From Caryophanales bacterium (GTDB lineage Bacteria; Bacillota; Bacilli; JARBTR01): a DNA stretch of 64,000 nucleotides. Every line of letters starts with the position of its first letter. Position 1 is the stretch's first letter. Made by a program: the position numbers and the translations under genes. The notes below the pieces were generated by a model. The model ran no database searches. It saw nothing but the letters and a program-made list of their open reading frames with translations, and was not told where the DNA came from. The stretch lies in contig JARBTR010000006.1 in NCBI GenBank assembly GCA_029240105.1, forward strand, positions 124,001 through 188,000, in the 5' to 3' direction. Positions 1-9,712 of the stretch are shown in pieces.

Positions 1-132
1 TTTCAAAAAATAAAAGCAACCCCTTACAATTAACAAAAAAACTATTAATAGATGTAAAGAGGATACATTTTTCAGAAGTGGTTTGTGTTCTGTTTTTTTA
101 TTTCTACTTAATTCAATTAATTTCATTATAAA

Positions 133-164
133 AAAGAACGACTCCAATGGAGTCGTTCTTTTTA
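133..164. terminator. Bidirectional hairpin terminator
   Basis: A perfect inverted repeat (AAGAACGACTCC, 3-nt loop, GGAGTCGTTCTT) is flanked by A and T runs, so it could end transcription on either strand. It lies about 110 bases downstream of the first chemoreceptor gene and could serve that gene or a gene to the left of the window. Confidence 0.7.
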
Positions 165-271
165 TAGACTTAGCGAGTTTGAACCTCTTAATTGTCTGAT
201 ATTTTAAGAATTGCCTTACTTTATAAAAATACCATAATATAAATTTCTCTATAACAATCGCACTTTAAGAA

Positions 272-1963
272 TTAAATTTTAAATTTACTTACAGCCTTCT
301 GTAAATCCTCTGCCATTCTTGCTAAGGCTAAGCTAGATGCTGCAACCTCTTCCATAGTAGCTGACTGTTCTTCTGTTGCCGCTGTTACTGTTAGTGTTAG
401 TGTAGCTGTGTCTTTACTAATAGAATCTATATCATGAATTGATTTTTCAATTTGTTGACTTCCGATTGCCATTTGTTCAATAGCAGCAGAAATTTCCCTA
501 ACTTGTACAGATACTTCATCAACAAGCGATACAATTTCATTAAATGCTAGACCAGCATTATTGACAACTTCGCTACCAGCTTTAACTTCGTGAGCACCCT
601 TGCTCATAGCTACAACTGCCTTATCTGTTTCACTCTGAATCTCACTAATGAGTTGCGCTATTTGTTTAGTAGCCTCTTGTGATTGCTCTGCTAATTTACG
701 AACTTCATCTGCTACAACAGCAAATCCTCTACCTTGTTCTCCAGCGCGAGCAGCTTCAATCGCCGCATTAAGTGCTAATAAGTTTGTTTGTCCTGCAATA
801 CCAGAAATAGTGTCTACAATCTGACCAATTTCCTTAGATTGTTCACCTAAGTTTGTAACTACTAACGCAGAATCAGATACTGTCTTCTCAATCAATTCCA
901 TTTGTTCCACAGCTGCATTAATAGTATTTTGCCCCTGTGCTGCTGTCTCTGCAGTTTTATCAGCTACTCCCGACACCTCATTCGCATTGGTAGATATTTG
1001 CTGAATACTTGCGGACATTTGTTCAACAATAGAAACCGTGTTTTCAACTGCAATAGCTTGTTTTTCAGCTCCTGTTGAAACCTCACTGACAGTTTCTGCT
1101 ACTTTTCTTGTTGCAGTTGCTGAATGCTCAGCACTTGCAGAAAACTCTTCAGAAGATGCAGCGACCTGATCTGTCGTTTCCACAATCTGTTTGACTAATT
1201 GTCTAATATTGCTTTTCATTATGTTGAAGGAATTTGCAACTGTACCAATCTCATCAGATGTTCTAATTTGAATATCCTCTTGTGAAAGATCACCTGTCGC
1301 TAATTCATTTGCAGTGTTCGTAATTTGTTTAATTGGATTAACAAGCTTTCTAGTTAAGACAAAGCCAATAATTTGTGACATTATTGCTACTATAATGTTA
1401 GTTACTAGCAATAACATCTTCGTATTATTTGCTTTAATATCTTGCTTTTTTTGTTCTTTCTCAACAAATTTTTTAACAGCTGTTATAAGTTCTTCAGAAG
1501 AGAACATCGCCGCTTTATAAGGTGTCCCAGCTTGTTTCATATAAAGACCAACTTGTTCTAGATTGTTAGCCTTTTTTGCCTCAAATGAAGATGCAGCAAT
1601 TTCTTCATATTCATTCTTTCTCGACTTAATTTCCTGTGTAATCTTCTTTGCTTCCTTAGTTGCCAAAACTTCATTAAGTTTATCAATCTTAGCGTCAGCT
1701 TTTTCTCTATAGTCATTAAAGATCGATATATCCGATGGATCCCCTGTAAAATTAAATCTACGCATAGCAACTGCTTCATTCGCAATATCTGTTGCTACCC
1801 CTTGCGCAAGCTCAAGTTTGAGCGTGTTAACATCCATCAAATCATGATAGGACGAATTGATTTTATCAATACTAATGTAACAAAATACAGACATCGCAAT
1901 AACTAAAATATTTACAATAACAAAACCAACTGTAATCTTCTTACCGACCGTCATCTTACCCAA
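272..1963 (-). CDS. Methyl-accepting chemotaxis protein
   Basis: Membrane chemoreceptor that passes a ligand signal to the CheA/CheW kinase complex. About 563 residues in the classical order: a membrane helix at about 11-33, an extracytoplasmic helical sensor region (about 35-180, 4-helix-bundle type judging by its charged helical composition), a second membrane helix at about 183-205, a HAMP linker, and a long coiled-coil signalling domain. The conserved hairpin tip is plain ([20 protein letters not shown] then [18 protein letters not shown]). The start is probably a TTG preceded by GGGGG at a 7-nt distance; an ATG three codons later is less well spaced. The ligand cannot be told. A second receptor lies upstream in the same orientation, but with its own terminator. 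Confidence 0.93.
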   Translation of the reverse strand: MGKMTVGKKITVGFVIVNILVIAMSVFCYISIDKINSSYHDLMDVNTLKLELAQGVATDIANEAVAMRRFNFTGDPSDISIFNDYREKADAKIDKLNEVLATKEAKKITQEIKSRKNEYEEIAASSFEAKKANNLEQVGLYMKQAGTPYKAAMFSSEELITAVKKFVEKEQKKQDIKANNTKMLLLVTNIIVAIMSQIIGFVLTRKLVNPIKQITNTANELATGDLSQEDIQIRTSDEIGTVANSFNIMKSNIRQLVKQIVETTDQVAASSEEFSASAEHSATATRKVAETVSEVSTGAEKQAIAVENTVSIVEQMSASIQQISTNANEVSGVADKTAETAAQGQNTINAAVEQMELIEKTVSDSALVVTNLGEQSKEIGQIVDTISGIAGQTNLLALNAAIEAARAGEQGRGFAVVADEVRKLAEQSQEATKQIAQLISEIQSETDKAVVAMSKGAHEVKAGSEVVNNAGLAFNEIVSLVDEVSVQVREISAAIEQMAIGSQQIEKSIHDIDSISKDTATLTLTVTAATEEQSATMEEVAASSLALARMAEDLQKAVSKFKI

Positions 1964-2190
1964 AACAATTCCCCCATTTTAAAACTATCTTAAAAAAACG
2001 TTACAACATAAACCTTATTATAGTTATTTTGTACCATGAATGGTATGACAAAATTCTACCACGTTCGACACAATTTTGACAATATTTCTTTGACACTTAA
2101 GAACTTACTACAATAGAAATTTCTTCTAGCAACTTTTATTTAATCGTTTTTCCACTTTTTTTACTATTAAAAAATAAAATCTTCAAAAAA

Positions 2191-2215
2191 ATAGAGCTGC
2201 TATGTGCAGCTCTAT
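2191..2215 (-). terminator. Rho-independent terminator of second chemoreceptor gene
   Basis: Stem ATAGAGCTGC / GCAGCTCTAT with a 5-nt loop, followed on the minus strand by a run of seven T. It lies 33 bases after the stop codon of the upstream chemoreceptor gene. Confidence 0.85.
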
Positions 2216-2247
2216 CATTCTATAAAATTTAATTTATTATTTTATCC

Positions 2248-3543
2248 CTAACAGTACTTAAATTTCTTAATTGTTTCTTTCAAGCCTTCCGCCTGCATTA
2301 CAATTTCACTTCCTAATACATTAACTTCCTTTATAACATTGGTTTGTTTCTCTGCCGCTGAAGCTACTTCAGAGGCAGACACTGATGCCTCTTCTGCAAT
2401 TGCGGTAACCTCATGTGACTGAGTTGCTGTATGGTCAATGTGGTGGAATTGCTTTTCAACTAGTGAGACAATGCCGTTGATTACTTCAACAACTTCATCA
2501 ATTGAATGACTCATCAAACTTATTGCGTTATTCGTTTCACTACCCTTTTTCACTTCTTCGTTTGCTATTTCAACTTGTTTTGTTATCTGGTCTACAACAT
2601 TTTTCACTTCTAATTGAATATTATGAATTAATGTGGAAATCCCCTCAACAGCTTGTTTACTTTGATCCGATAATTTTCGAACTTCCCCTGCAACGACTGT
2701 AAAACCTTTTCCGTGTTCACCAGCACGAGCAGCTTCAATAGAAGCATTTAACGCTAGTAAATTTGTTTGACCTGCAATTTTCCCTACAAACGTAATGATT
2801 TGCTCTACTTCATTTGCATGTTTTTCTAAACGGTTGACAGATTCTAGAGATTCCTTACTACTATTTTTCATTTCCTGTACATCGTTTACAAGTGAGTGAA
2901 TAATTTGCTTACTTGTATTTAAAACGCTTACCATTTCACTAGATAATTCTTCTGACTTACGTGCTTTTTCTTGGACCTGATTGGCCATTTGCAAAACATT
3001 TTCTATTGAATGTGCTGTTTCTTGCATAGCTCCAACAGATATATCAGCACCTTTTGAAATCTCAGAAATAGTCTTTGAAATATTTTGTGACTGTTCTACT
3101 GCTTCATTTGACGCAACCGTCATTTGAATTACTTTTTCATTTGTATTTTCAAAGTTAGAATCAATACCTCTAACAATTTCACGGATACTATGTAACATTT
3201 CATTAAATGCTAAGCTAAGAGAACGGATTTCATCATCTGTTTTATGAACAGGTGCATCCTCACAAATTTCTCCCCTAGCTGCTTTTCCTATAGACACTTC
3301 TAATACATGTAATGGCTTCGTAATAAATCGTGTAGCAGTAAAATATGCTAGAATTCCAGACCAAATTACACCTAGAACTAAACAGATTATGCTAAAGATT
3401 TGTTGATTTATTAGTTCTGAAATAAATCCATAAACATAATAGATAAAGAAAGCACTAGTTGTATAGGTTACACATGCTAACCCTGTTGTAAATAAAGCAA
3501 GTCTCTTGTTTAATCCAAATCTATAATTCTTTTTTTCTTCCAT
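2248..3543 (-). CDS. Methyl-accepting chemotaxis protein lacking a large external sensor
   Basis: Chemoreceptor of about 431 residues. Two hydrophobic segments (about 14-36 and 43-65 from the start) are separated by only a few residues, so there is almost no extracellular sensor domain. A HAMP-like linker follows, then the signalling coiled coil with the tip [20 protein letters not shown] and [18 protein letters not shown]. It may therefore sense membrane or cytoplasmic state, or work inside mixed receptor arrays; this is inference. I prefer the ATG at 3543, eight bases after AGGGG, over a GTG two codons upstream. It is a separate transcription unit from the neighbouring receptor, with a strong terminator behind it. 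Confidence 0.9.
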   Translation of the reverse strand: MEEKKNYRFGLNKRLALFTTGLACVTYTTSAFFIYYVYGFISELINQQIFSIICLVLGVIWSGILAYFTATRFITKPLHVLEVSIGKAARGEICEDAPVHKTDDEIRSLSLAFNEMLHSIREIVRGIDSNFENTNEKVIQMTVASNEAVEQSQNISKTISEISKGADISVGAMQETAHSIENVLQMANQVQEKARKSEELSSEMVSVLNTSKQIIHSLVNDVQEMKNSSKESLESVNRLEKHANEVEQIITFVGKIAGQTNLLALNASIEAARAGEHGKGFTVVAGEVRKLSDQSKQAVEGISTLIHNIQLEVKNVVDQITKQVEIANEEVKKGSETNNAISLMSHSIDEVVEVINGIVSLVEKQFHHIDHTATQSHEVTAIAEEASVSASEVASAAEKQTNVIKEVNVLGSEIVMQAEGLKETIKKFKYC

Positions 3544-3549
3544 ATACAC

Positions 3550-3824
3550 ATCCCCTGTTAAATTTATTTTTATATTCTATATATCTAAGCATCTTAAATT
3601 TATCAGTTTATCTACTAATTTTCTACATAATTTCTTCACAATTCGTCATATTTTTGTGCACAAATTGTGAAAATATCGACCGATTCCAACAATTTCTGAA
3701 TTAAAAATTGATAAATCGAGTCCTAACACTACTAGTTGTTGAAAAATAAAGGAGTTAACCTAACAAACAATTTAAAACTGATGTTCTGTCATTTTTGCAA
3801 AATTTTGGTTTTTACGAAAATAAT
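3550..3824. other. AT-rich intergenic region
   Basis: No convincing ORF or RNA gene seen. It should contain the promoter of the chemoreceptor gene to its left (minus strand), but I could not place a clear sigma-A or sigma-D promoter. A terminator for the FtsA-like gene lies at its right end and is listed separately. Confidence 0.4.
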
Positions 3825-3870
3825 AGAAAAAACGACCTTCCCTCGGAAAAAACCTAGAAAAGATCGCTAT
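3825..3870 (-). terminator. Probable terminator of FtsA-like gene
   Basis: On the minus strand AGCGATCTT pairs with AAGGTCGTT (two wobble pairs) across a 20-nt loop and is followed by six T. It is about 55 bases after the stop codon. Confidence 0.5.
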
Positions 3871-3927
3871 TTTCTTACTTAAATCTACTAAAAAACCATA
3901 TGCACACTGCTTCTAAGCAACTTATTT

Positions 3928-6156
3928 CTACTCTGCATTTTCTACCCATTTTATTTCGATTTTATCACCATTTTGAATCGGACTAAAATAAGAAACAGGC
4001 CCCCCATTATGGGTCATATACAGATTACCTTGTGGTCGAGTTCTATCAAAATCAATATAGTCAAATAGGTTAACAAAAACGAGTGGTGCATCTCCAGGCA
4101 ATCTTAAAGATGTTCCGTTATAAGTTATTGTGATGAACGAAGGTGCTTCCTCGGTTATAAGTGGGGATTCTTCCACACCAATAGGCATAGATTTTTGATT
4201 AACTAAAATCTTCTGTTTCTCAATATCTTGAGTGGAATTTTCAACTATTTTCTCTATCACTATTTCTTTCTTAACTTCATCAAAACTTAGTTGTTCTTCT
4301 TCATTACGTGCTTCTTCTCTACTATGAACATCGTCAGCAGTGGTATTACTATTATTACTTAATACTACTGACTCTTCTCCAGCTTCTATTTTATAAGGAG
4401 GTTCGTCAATTCGTTCTGAAGTCTCAATAATATCTCCATCAACTACGATATAACCATCAAACACAATTGAGCCATTTACAATTACATTATACGTGTCTTG
4501 AATTAACATTTTTTTGCGTAAATCTTCTACAGTTACAATCTGATCAAATTCTATTTTGTCTTGATCGTTCAACTGTACATCGCCATCAGCAATTTTTCCG
4601 TTTATCAGAACATTTGTAATTGTGCTCATTTCCATTCCATTTAGAATAAAACTAACGGTTAAAGGAATCATTTCAATTAGCCTCACATTTGGTTCTTCTC
4701 CATGTTTTGCAGGCACAATTACAATTTGATCTTGTGATTTGATAGGGGTACTAATGCTAGATGGCTTATCATTAACATAAATGACACCATGTTCTCCAAC
4801 TTCACCAAATAGTTTCTTCATTTGTCCATTTACATACACCACAAGGTTCTTGCCGGCTTTCGCAATTAAATCATGTGGGTTGAAACCAACAAGCATTAAC
4901 GCATCAACTACCATTAATGTTTTGGTGTTAAAAAGCTTTACATTTGAACCATTTACGTAAACTTCTTCAAAATCCCGCCCGAAATGTGTGATTGCTTTTG
5001 CTAAAATACCAATTGGTGTTATCACTTCAGGTCCGGTCAAACCGAATTTTTTTACTTTCAAATTCTGGATATTCGTTAAATCTCTTGTACTCACTCGTTC
5101 AATTGGCAGATCAAAGTATTTCGCAATGATATGATTTAATCGTGGAATTTTGCTGCCACCACCGGTTAAAAAAACTACGCTAGGAGATTTTCCGTTTTTT
5201 TCAATCACATTGTCTACAATATTCTTCGCGATTAAATCAATGACATCTGTTAGTTGATCCAAAATTTCCTCAGATGATTTCTCATGTTCATTTCCAAATA
5301 TATCTTTAAATTTATGTATAGGTTGCTCGCTCAGATTACATTTCAATAATTCCGCACTATCAAAATCCAATAGGTACGTTTTGGCCAAAGCCTCAGTGAT
5401 TTCGTCACCTGCGGTCGATGTCATCGCATAAGCAACAACGGTACCATCCTTTGTAATTGCAATATCTGACGTTCCAGCTCCGATATCTACGAGCGCAATG
5501 TTAAGTAGACGGATATTTGAAGGTACGGCGACTTCGATTGCGGCAATTGGCTCCAGGGTCAAATAACTCACGTCTAGCCCAATTCGACTCACTGCAATAT
5601 ACAAGCTGTCTACAACTGTACGTGGTAAGAAAGTAGCAACTAAGTCGACTCCGATTCTACTTCCTTTATGTCCCTCTAAGCTGAGCATCGTTTTGCCATT
5701 TAAGTAATAACTAACAACCGTATGCCCAATACAAAAATAATCTTTCATCTCCTGTGATTCTTCAATCATCTTTGCATAAATATTCTGCAAACATTCTGTT
5801 TCGAGGCTATCTATTAAATTCTTTTTTATAGGCACTAAACCATCAATTTCTTGCTCCATTTTGGTTCTGGACGTAATCAGAGAACGACCTGCTGCAGCAA
5901 TCGCCACTTCTGTGAATGTCTGACCGCACGCTTTCTCCAAGTTTTTTTTGATTACTTTGATTGAATCAGCGACGCCATCAATCTCTTGAATCTGACCATC
6001 AATCATAACACGGTCCTTGTGGTACTGAACGTCTCCGTGCTCAACGACAAGCTTCCCGTCCTCATAGTAACCTACAAGGCCAATAACGCTTCTTGTTCCG
6101 ATATCAACTGCAAATACACGTTGTTTGTAATGGGATTCTTTTTTCTTCTTTGTCAT
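3928..6156 (-). CDS. FtsA/PilM-like actin-fold ATPase with long C-terminal extension
   Basis: Actin-superfamily protein related to cell-division FtsA and pilus PilM. The N-terminal third carries the nucleotide-binding signatures: phosphate-1 FAVDIGTRSVIGLVGY (from residue 15), phosphate-2 LVDIGAGTSDIAITKDG, and the adenosine motif VFLTGGGSKIPRL. At 742 residues it is much longer than FtsA (about 420-440). The extra C-terminal half has several short units containing VNG/LNG/YNG (for example VYVNGQMKKLF, VNGSIVFDG, TYNGTSLRLPG) that look like beta-grasp-type repeats, then an acidic low-complexity linker at about 605-690. No amphipathic FtsA-type membrane tail is seen at the end. Strong SD (AAGGAG). 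It stands alone and is not next to ftsZ or pilus genes, so the partner is unknown; a role in division or envelope assembly is inference. Confidence 0.82.
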   Translation of the reverse strand: MTKKKKESHYKQRVFAVDIGTRSVIGLVGYYEDGKLVVEHGDVQYHKDRVMIDGQIQEIDGVADSIKVIKKNLEKACGQTFTEVAIAAAGRSLITSRTKMEQEIDGLVPIKKNLIDSLETECLQNIYAKMIEESQEMKDYFCIGHTVVSYYLNGKTMLSLEGHKGSRIGVDLVATFLPRTVVDSLYIAVSRIGLDVSYLTLEPIAAIEVAVPSNIRLLNIALVDIGAGTSDIAITKDGTVVAYAMTSTAGDEITEALAKTYLLDFDSAELLKCNLSEQPIHKFKDIFGNEHEKSSEEILDQLTDVIDLIAKNIVDNVIEKNGKSPSVVFLTGGGSKIPRLNHIIAKYFDLPIERVSTRDLTNIQNLKVKKFGLTGPEVITPIGILAKAITHFGRDFEEVYVNGSNVKLFNTKTLMVVDALMLVGFNPHDLIAKAGKNLVVYVNGQMKKLFGEVGEHGVIYVNDKPSSISTPIKSQDQIVIVPAKHGEEPNVRLIEMIPLTVSFILNGMEMSTITNVLINGKIADGDVQLNDQDKIEFDQIVTVEDLRKKMLIQDTYNVIVNGSIVFDGYIVVDGDIIETSERIDEPPYKIEAGEESVVLSNNSNTTADDVHSREEARNEEEQLSFDEVKKEIVIEKIVENSTQDIEKQKILVNQKSMPIGVEESPLITEEAPSFITITYNGTSLRLPGDAPLVFVNLFDYIDFDRTRPQGNLYMTHNGGPVSYFSPIQNGDKIEIKWVENAE

Positions 6157-6407
6157 TTGAAACTCCTTTTCATTTGACCATAAATATTAACAAATTATAG
6201 CATAAAATTCTTACGTTTACTTATGCACAATACTAGCAATCGTGCATTCTAATCTATTTGAATACACTTTATAAAACAAATAATTACCTACTCTTATAGG
6301 ATACATCACGAGAAGACCTTTTAAGAATGCTAAAAAGACGAAATCCTATAAATAATTTGAAAGTTTTTTATGATTTATCTACTTACTTCTTCAATTCTAT
6401 AAAAATA
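6157..6407. other. Promoter region of FtsA-like gene; otherwise empty
   Basis: A TATAAT on the minus strand (6194-6199) suits the FtsA-like gene but lacks a clear -35. An inverted repeat TTATAGGAT / ATCCTATAA (6294-6302, 6343-6351) has a 40-nt loop and unknown meaning. No ORF is supported. Confidence 0.35.
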
Positions 6408-6434
6408 AAAAAAATCCACCCTTATGATGGATTT
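6408..6434 (-). terminator. Terminator of small lipoprotein gene
   Basis: AAATCCA / TGGATTT stem with a 9-nt loop followed on the minus strand by a long T run, about 50 bases downstream of the lipoprotein stop codon. Confidence 0.7.
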
Positions 6435-6485
6435 GTAAATATAAATTGATGGAAACAGATAGGTTTATACTTTAAGAAAAGATAT

Positions 6486-6779
6486 TTATTGTTCTTTTAC
6501 AATACCTTCTTCATCGATATAGTAAGTTCTTCCTTCTGGGCATTGTAATACCTTTTCGATAAATGGTCCTTTACCATCTGTTTTTTCCAAAAGAACATTT
6601 AGGTTTGCTGGCAATTTACCAAACTCTTTAAGATAGTTATCTACTCCAGTTTGCATGTAAGCACTATTAGCATGACAATCATCGCCTGAAGGTAGCGGTG
6701 GCAAACTGATTGAATTTCCACAACCTGCTGTGAATGCTAGAACTAGTACCAGAATAAAAGTCAAAGATAGTTTTTTCAT
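6486..6779 (-). CDS. Small lipoprotein with pseudopilin-like C-terminal domain
   Basis: 97 residues. The N terminus is a lipoprotein signal: positively charged start, hydrophobic stretch LSLTFILVLVLAFTA and lipobox TAGC (cysteine at 20), so the mature protein should be anchored to the outer face of the membrane. The mature part (about 35-97: AYMQTGVDNYLKEFGKLPANL, later LQCPEGRTYYIDEEGIV) resembles the globular end of ComGC/type II pseudopilins, where a helix is followed by a CPxG-type strand region. This resemblance is by eye. Good SD (AGAGGAG). It lies directly downstream of the truncated ssrA copy, whose retained promoter could read into it. No pilus genes are near. Confidence 0.75.
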   Translation of the reverse strand: MKKLSLTFILVLVLAFTAGCGNSISLPPLPSGDDCHANSAYMQTGVDNYLKEFGKLPANLNVLLEKTDGKGPFIEKVLQCPEGRTYYIDEEGIVKEQ

Positions 6780-6856
6780 TATTTTTCTCCTCTAAACTTA
6801 TTTTCTTTAGTATATAAGATTACAATGGTATTTTTTGTGCCAAAATTGTAGATAGA

Positions 6857-7196
6857 GATTTTGTTATCCGGTTTTTGCTTTTACGTTAGTGACGGAGACG
6901 ATTCTCCGTCTCGCGAACAAAGCTTGATTACCCCTGCCGAATCCGTAACAACCCCGTGAATCTAAATCATGAAATGATTTAGCAAATGAACGGCGTGCTA
7001 CATTTGTCTAATCTTGAAAAGATTAGCAACAAAAGGTCGTACTCCTTCATGTTAGATAATCCGTGGTTCAGAAAATCCAATAAAAGGATCATATGATAAT
7101 CGTAATAACATAGAGCCTATTACCTCTTTATCATACCAAAATTGGATGGGAAATTTTCAAGAAACCTTTGTCTATTTAAGTAAAATATTGTAGTTA
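6857..7196 (-). pseudogene. Truncated duplicate of ssrA 5' end, leader and promoter
   Basis: This 340-bp stretch aligns along its whole length with 12321-12661 in the same orientation. It covers, on the minus strand, a promoter-like TATGAT (7130-7135, extended -10), a leader with two hairpins, the tmRNA 5' end (GGGGTTGTTACGG) and about 85 nt of tmRNA body, ending within the first tag codons. The rest of tmRNA is missing, so it cannot act as tmRNA. Bases 6938-7033 are identical to 12403-12498, while the flanks have drifted. It may still make a short RNA or drive the lipoprotein gene downstream. Confidence 0.85.
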
Positions 7197-7378
7197 AAAA
7201 AAGGGAATTTTTAGCATTAAGCATTATTCAACAACTATTATTTTTATTATTGTTCATAATATTTCACATTAAATCTTTAAAGATTATTTTATCAGGATGT
7301 CACTCTACTTTTTTCCATATGAATTTATCATACTCTCATGTTATTGAATCACTCTTTTTTCGTATTTTCCTAATAAGC

Positions 7379-7421
7379 AAAAAAATCACAATGAAAGCTT
7401 TATAAAAGCACACATTGTGAT
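7379..7421 (-). terminator. Terminator of lutABC operon
   Basis: ATCACAATG / CATTGTGAT stem with an inner AAGCTTT-AAAGC pairing, followed on the minus strand by a run of T. It is 140 bases past the lutC stop. The rest of 7197-7560 is AT-rich without a supported gene. Confidence 0.75.
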
Positions 7422-7560
7422 CATTTCTTAATAATCATTTAAACAAATTTCATTTCATAGTACATAATCAATATCTTTATACAAAACTCTAAATCTATAA
7501 GACACATTCATGTTAACTAGCAACTATAAATCTGATCTTCAATGACAGGAAATTTTTATT

Positions 7561-8271
7561 CTATAAATCAGAAACAATAAGATACGTTAAGCGAATAGGT
7601 CCATGTACTCCCCATACCTTGTTTAACTCAATGTCAGAAGAACTACTAGAGCCACAAATAAAGTTAATGGCAGCAGGATTAATTCCTTGTTTTGACATTT
7701 CATGAAGTTTTTGCATTCCTTGTGTTAAACGAGGAACGATTGTACTTTGAGGTACAATACAAACATAGTTTAGTGGCAAGAAGTTAGAAGATCTTCCTTT
7801 TCCTAGCTTATCAATAACTGTGTAAGAAGCTGTTTCCGCAAGAGAAAGGTCACTAACACATACGCCATAATGCGCATTCAATGCCTTATCTACATTTTCA
7901 CGGCCTTTTTCATCTGTCCAAACATACGCATCTTTCAACACATCAGTTAGACCCCATTGTGCAAAACGCTCATCGTTCCATGCGATAATTGGACCTGTTC
8001 CATGTTCAACAAGTTTCTCAGCTACAGTTTTTGCAAGATCTTTTTTCTCGATAATTACGGAATCAATCTTACCACCTGAACCCGCTTTGTTAACTTGAGC
8101 ATTCTTATGGAATTCTTCAGCTAATTGCGCTTGAGTAAAACCCTTATAAATCTCAAGGTGAGGTGTGCTTGATAAACCAGGATGAACGACCTCTTTCGGC
8201 ATTTCTCGACCAAGTATGTTTGAAAGGTTAGAAATAAATGACTCTCTATTTAAAATTTGTCCTTTTTTCAT
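7561..8271 (-). CDS. lutC: Lactate utilization protein LutC
   Basis: Third subunit of the LutABC complex, which oxidises L-lactate to pyruvate and supports growth on lactate and biofilm formation in Bacillus. 236 residues, the usual length. It is an LUD-domain protein with the family segments LVEHGTGPIIAWNDERF, LAETASYTVIDK and the C-terminal VHGPIRLTYLIVSDL. The start codon overlaps the lutB stop in a TAATG junction and has the SD AGGAGG inside the end of lutB, so the two are translationally coupled. Last gene of the operon, followed by a terminator. Confidence 0.93.
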   Translation of the reverse strand: MKKGQILNRESFISNLSNILGREMPKEVVHPGLSSTPHLEIYKGFTQAQLAEEFHKNAQVNKAGSGGKIDSVIIEKKDLAKTVAEKLVEHGTGPIIAWNDERFAQWGLTDVLKDAYVWTDEKGRENVDKALNAHYGVCVSDLSLAETASYTVIDKLGKGRSSNFLPLNYVCIVPQSTIVPRLTQGMQKLHEMSKQGINPAAINFICGSSSSSDIELNKVWGVHGPIRLTYLIVSDL

Positions 8272-9698
8272 TATTTATTTCCTCCTTTACTTCTTTTTGC
8301 ATACCAATCTCTGAAACGTACAACTTCCAATGCCGGCAAGTCACGTTTGTCAGTCCAACCTTTAAGAATACTAATACCTTTTTTAATTTTTCCATCTACC
8401 ATAAGTGGTTTTGTCATTAACGGTGCAACACCTGTTCCTAGCTTGTACATCCAAGGACGGCTTAGAACCATACCTGCTCCAGACATACTTGCACCCCAGA
8501 ATGCAGAAACTTTCTTTTCTTCAGCTAATACACGTTTGTGCTCATGGATTAAAGAATGTAATGGAATATTTGATGGACAAACTTCTGTACACGCTCCACA
8601 AAGTGAACACATATATGGAAGTTCTTTAAAGTCATCATATCCAGCAAGAAGTGGCGTTAATACAACCCCTAGCGGTCCAGAATAGATCGCATTATAAGAA
8701 TGTCCACCAACTTGACGATATACTGGACAGATATTTAAACATGCAGCACAGCGCATACATTGTAATACTTCTTTAAATTGAGACTTTAATACTTTAGAAC
8801 GTCCATTGTCAACGATTACCACGTGAAATTCTTTAGCACCATCCGCAGCACCTTCTTCAGTGATACCATTTACAAATGTCGTATAACTTGTACTTTTTGC
8901 CCCTACTGCATTTCTAGCTAATAAGCTAATACAGATATCAGCATCTTCATAAGTAGCACAAATACGTTCCATTCCCATTACTGCAACCTGTAATTCAGGC
9001 GCTGATGTACAAAGATCGATATTTCCTTCATTACTGATTAATGAAATTGCTCCTGATTCGGCAATAGCAAAGTTACATCCGTAAATTCCCATATCAGCAG
9101 TTACATATTCATTACGCAGCTGAGCACGAGCGAATGCAGCTAAGTCTTCTGGAATATCTTTTCCAGAGTAACCATTTTTTGCAAAAACATCTTTAATTTG
9201 AGTTCTGTTCAAATGTAAAGATGGTACAACCATATGTGAAGGTGGATTCCAGTCATCTAATTGCAGAATGTATTCAGCTAAGTCAGTTTCCTTTACATCT
9301 ACACCAGCATCAATTAGATGGTGGTTAAGTCCAATTTCTTCTGTAACCATCGATTTAGCTTTTACAACTTTTTTAACGCCTCTCTCAACTGCTAGTTTCG
9401 TAACATATTCAGACGCTTCCTTCGCATCTTTTGCAAAAAATACATTACCGCCATTTTTGACAACGTTTTCAGCAAATTGATTTAAGTAGAAATCTAAGTT
9501 TTCAAGAACGTGTGCACGAACTTCACCTGATAGTTTTTGCCACTCACGGTAATTACCATCTCCCAATTGTGATAGTACATTCGTTCTATTTTTATTAATT
9601 AAATCTTGAGCTTTAACCATTGCTGCACGCATGAAATCATTATTCAGGTTCTTATCAAGATTTTTCTTAAAATTTTCGTTATTTATCTTAATCCCCAT
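8271..9698 (-). CDS. lutB: Lactate utilization iron-sulfur protein LutB
   Basis: Iron-sulfur electron carrier of the LutABC lactate oxidation complex. 475 residues. An N-terminal LUD domain (about 70-300) is followed by two ferredoxin-type 4Fe-4S clusters (CMRCAACLNICPVYR near 312 and CSLCGACTEVCPSNIP near 363), and then a basic C-terminal region. Typical length. SD GGGGGAG seven bases before the ATG. It lies 14 bases after lutA and runs directly into lutC. Confidence 0.94.
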   Translation of the reverse strand: MGIKINNENFKKNLDKNLNNDFMRAAMVKAQDLINKNRTNVLSQLGDGNYREWQKLSGEVRAHVLENLDFYLNQFAENVVKNGGNVFFAKDAKEASEYVTKLAVERGVKKVVKAKSMVTEEIGLNHHLIDAGVDVKETDLAEYILQLDDWNPPSHMVVPSLHLNRTQIKDVFAKNGYSGKDIPEDLAAFARAQLRNEYVTADMGIYGCNFAIAESGAISLISNEGNIDLCTSAPELQVAVMGMERICATYEDADICISLLARNAVGAKSTSYTTFVNGITEEGAADGAKEFHVVIVDNGRSKVLKSQFKEVLQCMRCAACLNICPVYRQVGGHSYNAIYSGPLGVVLTPLLAGYDDFKELPYMCSLCGACTEVCPSNIPLHSLIHEHKRVLAEEKKVSAFWGASMSGAGMVLSRPWMYKLGTGVAPLMTKPLMVDGKIKKGISILKGWTDKRDLPALEVVRFRDWYAKRSKGGNK

Positions 9699-9712
9699 TT
9701 TGGCTCCCCCTA

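Noticed and set aside
6857..7196. Second functional tmRNA
   Set aside because: The tag frame and the whole 3' half, including the T-arm and acceptor strand, are missing.
8257..8685. Plus-strand ORF of 142 codons within lutB
   Set aside because: It is antisense to a complete, well-conserved lutB gene, has no SD and its product shows no domain; a shadow frame.
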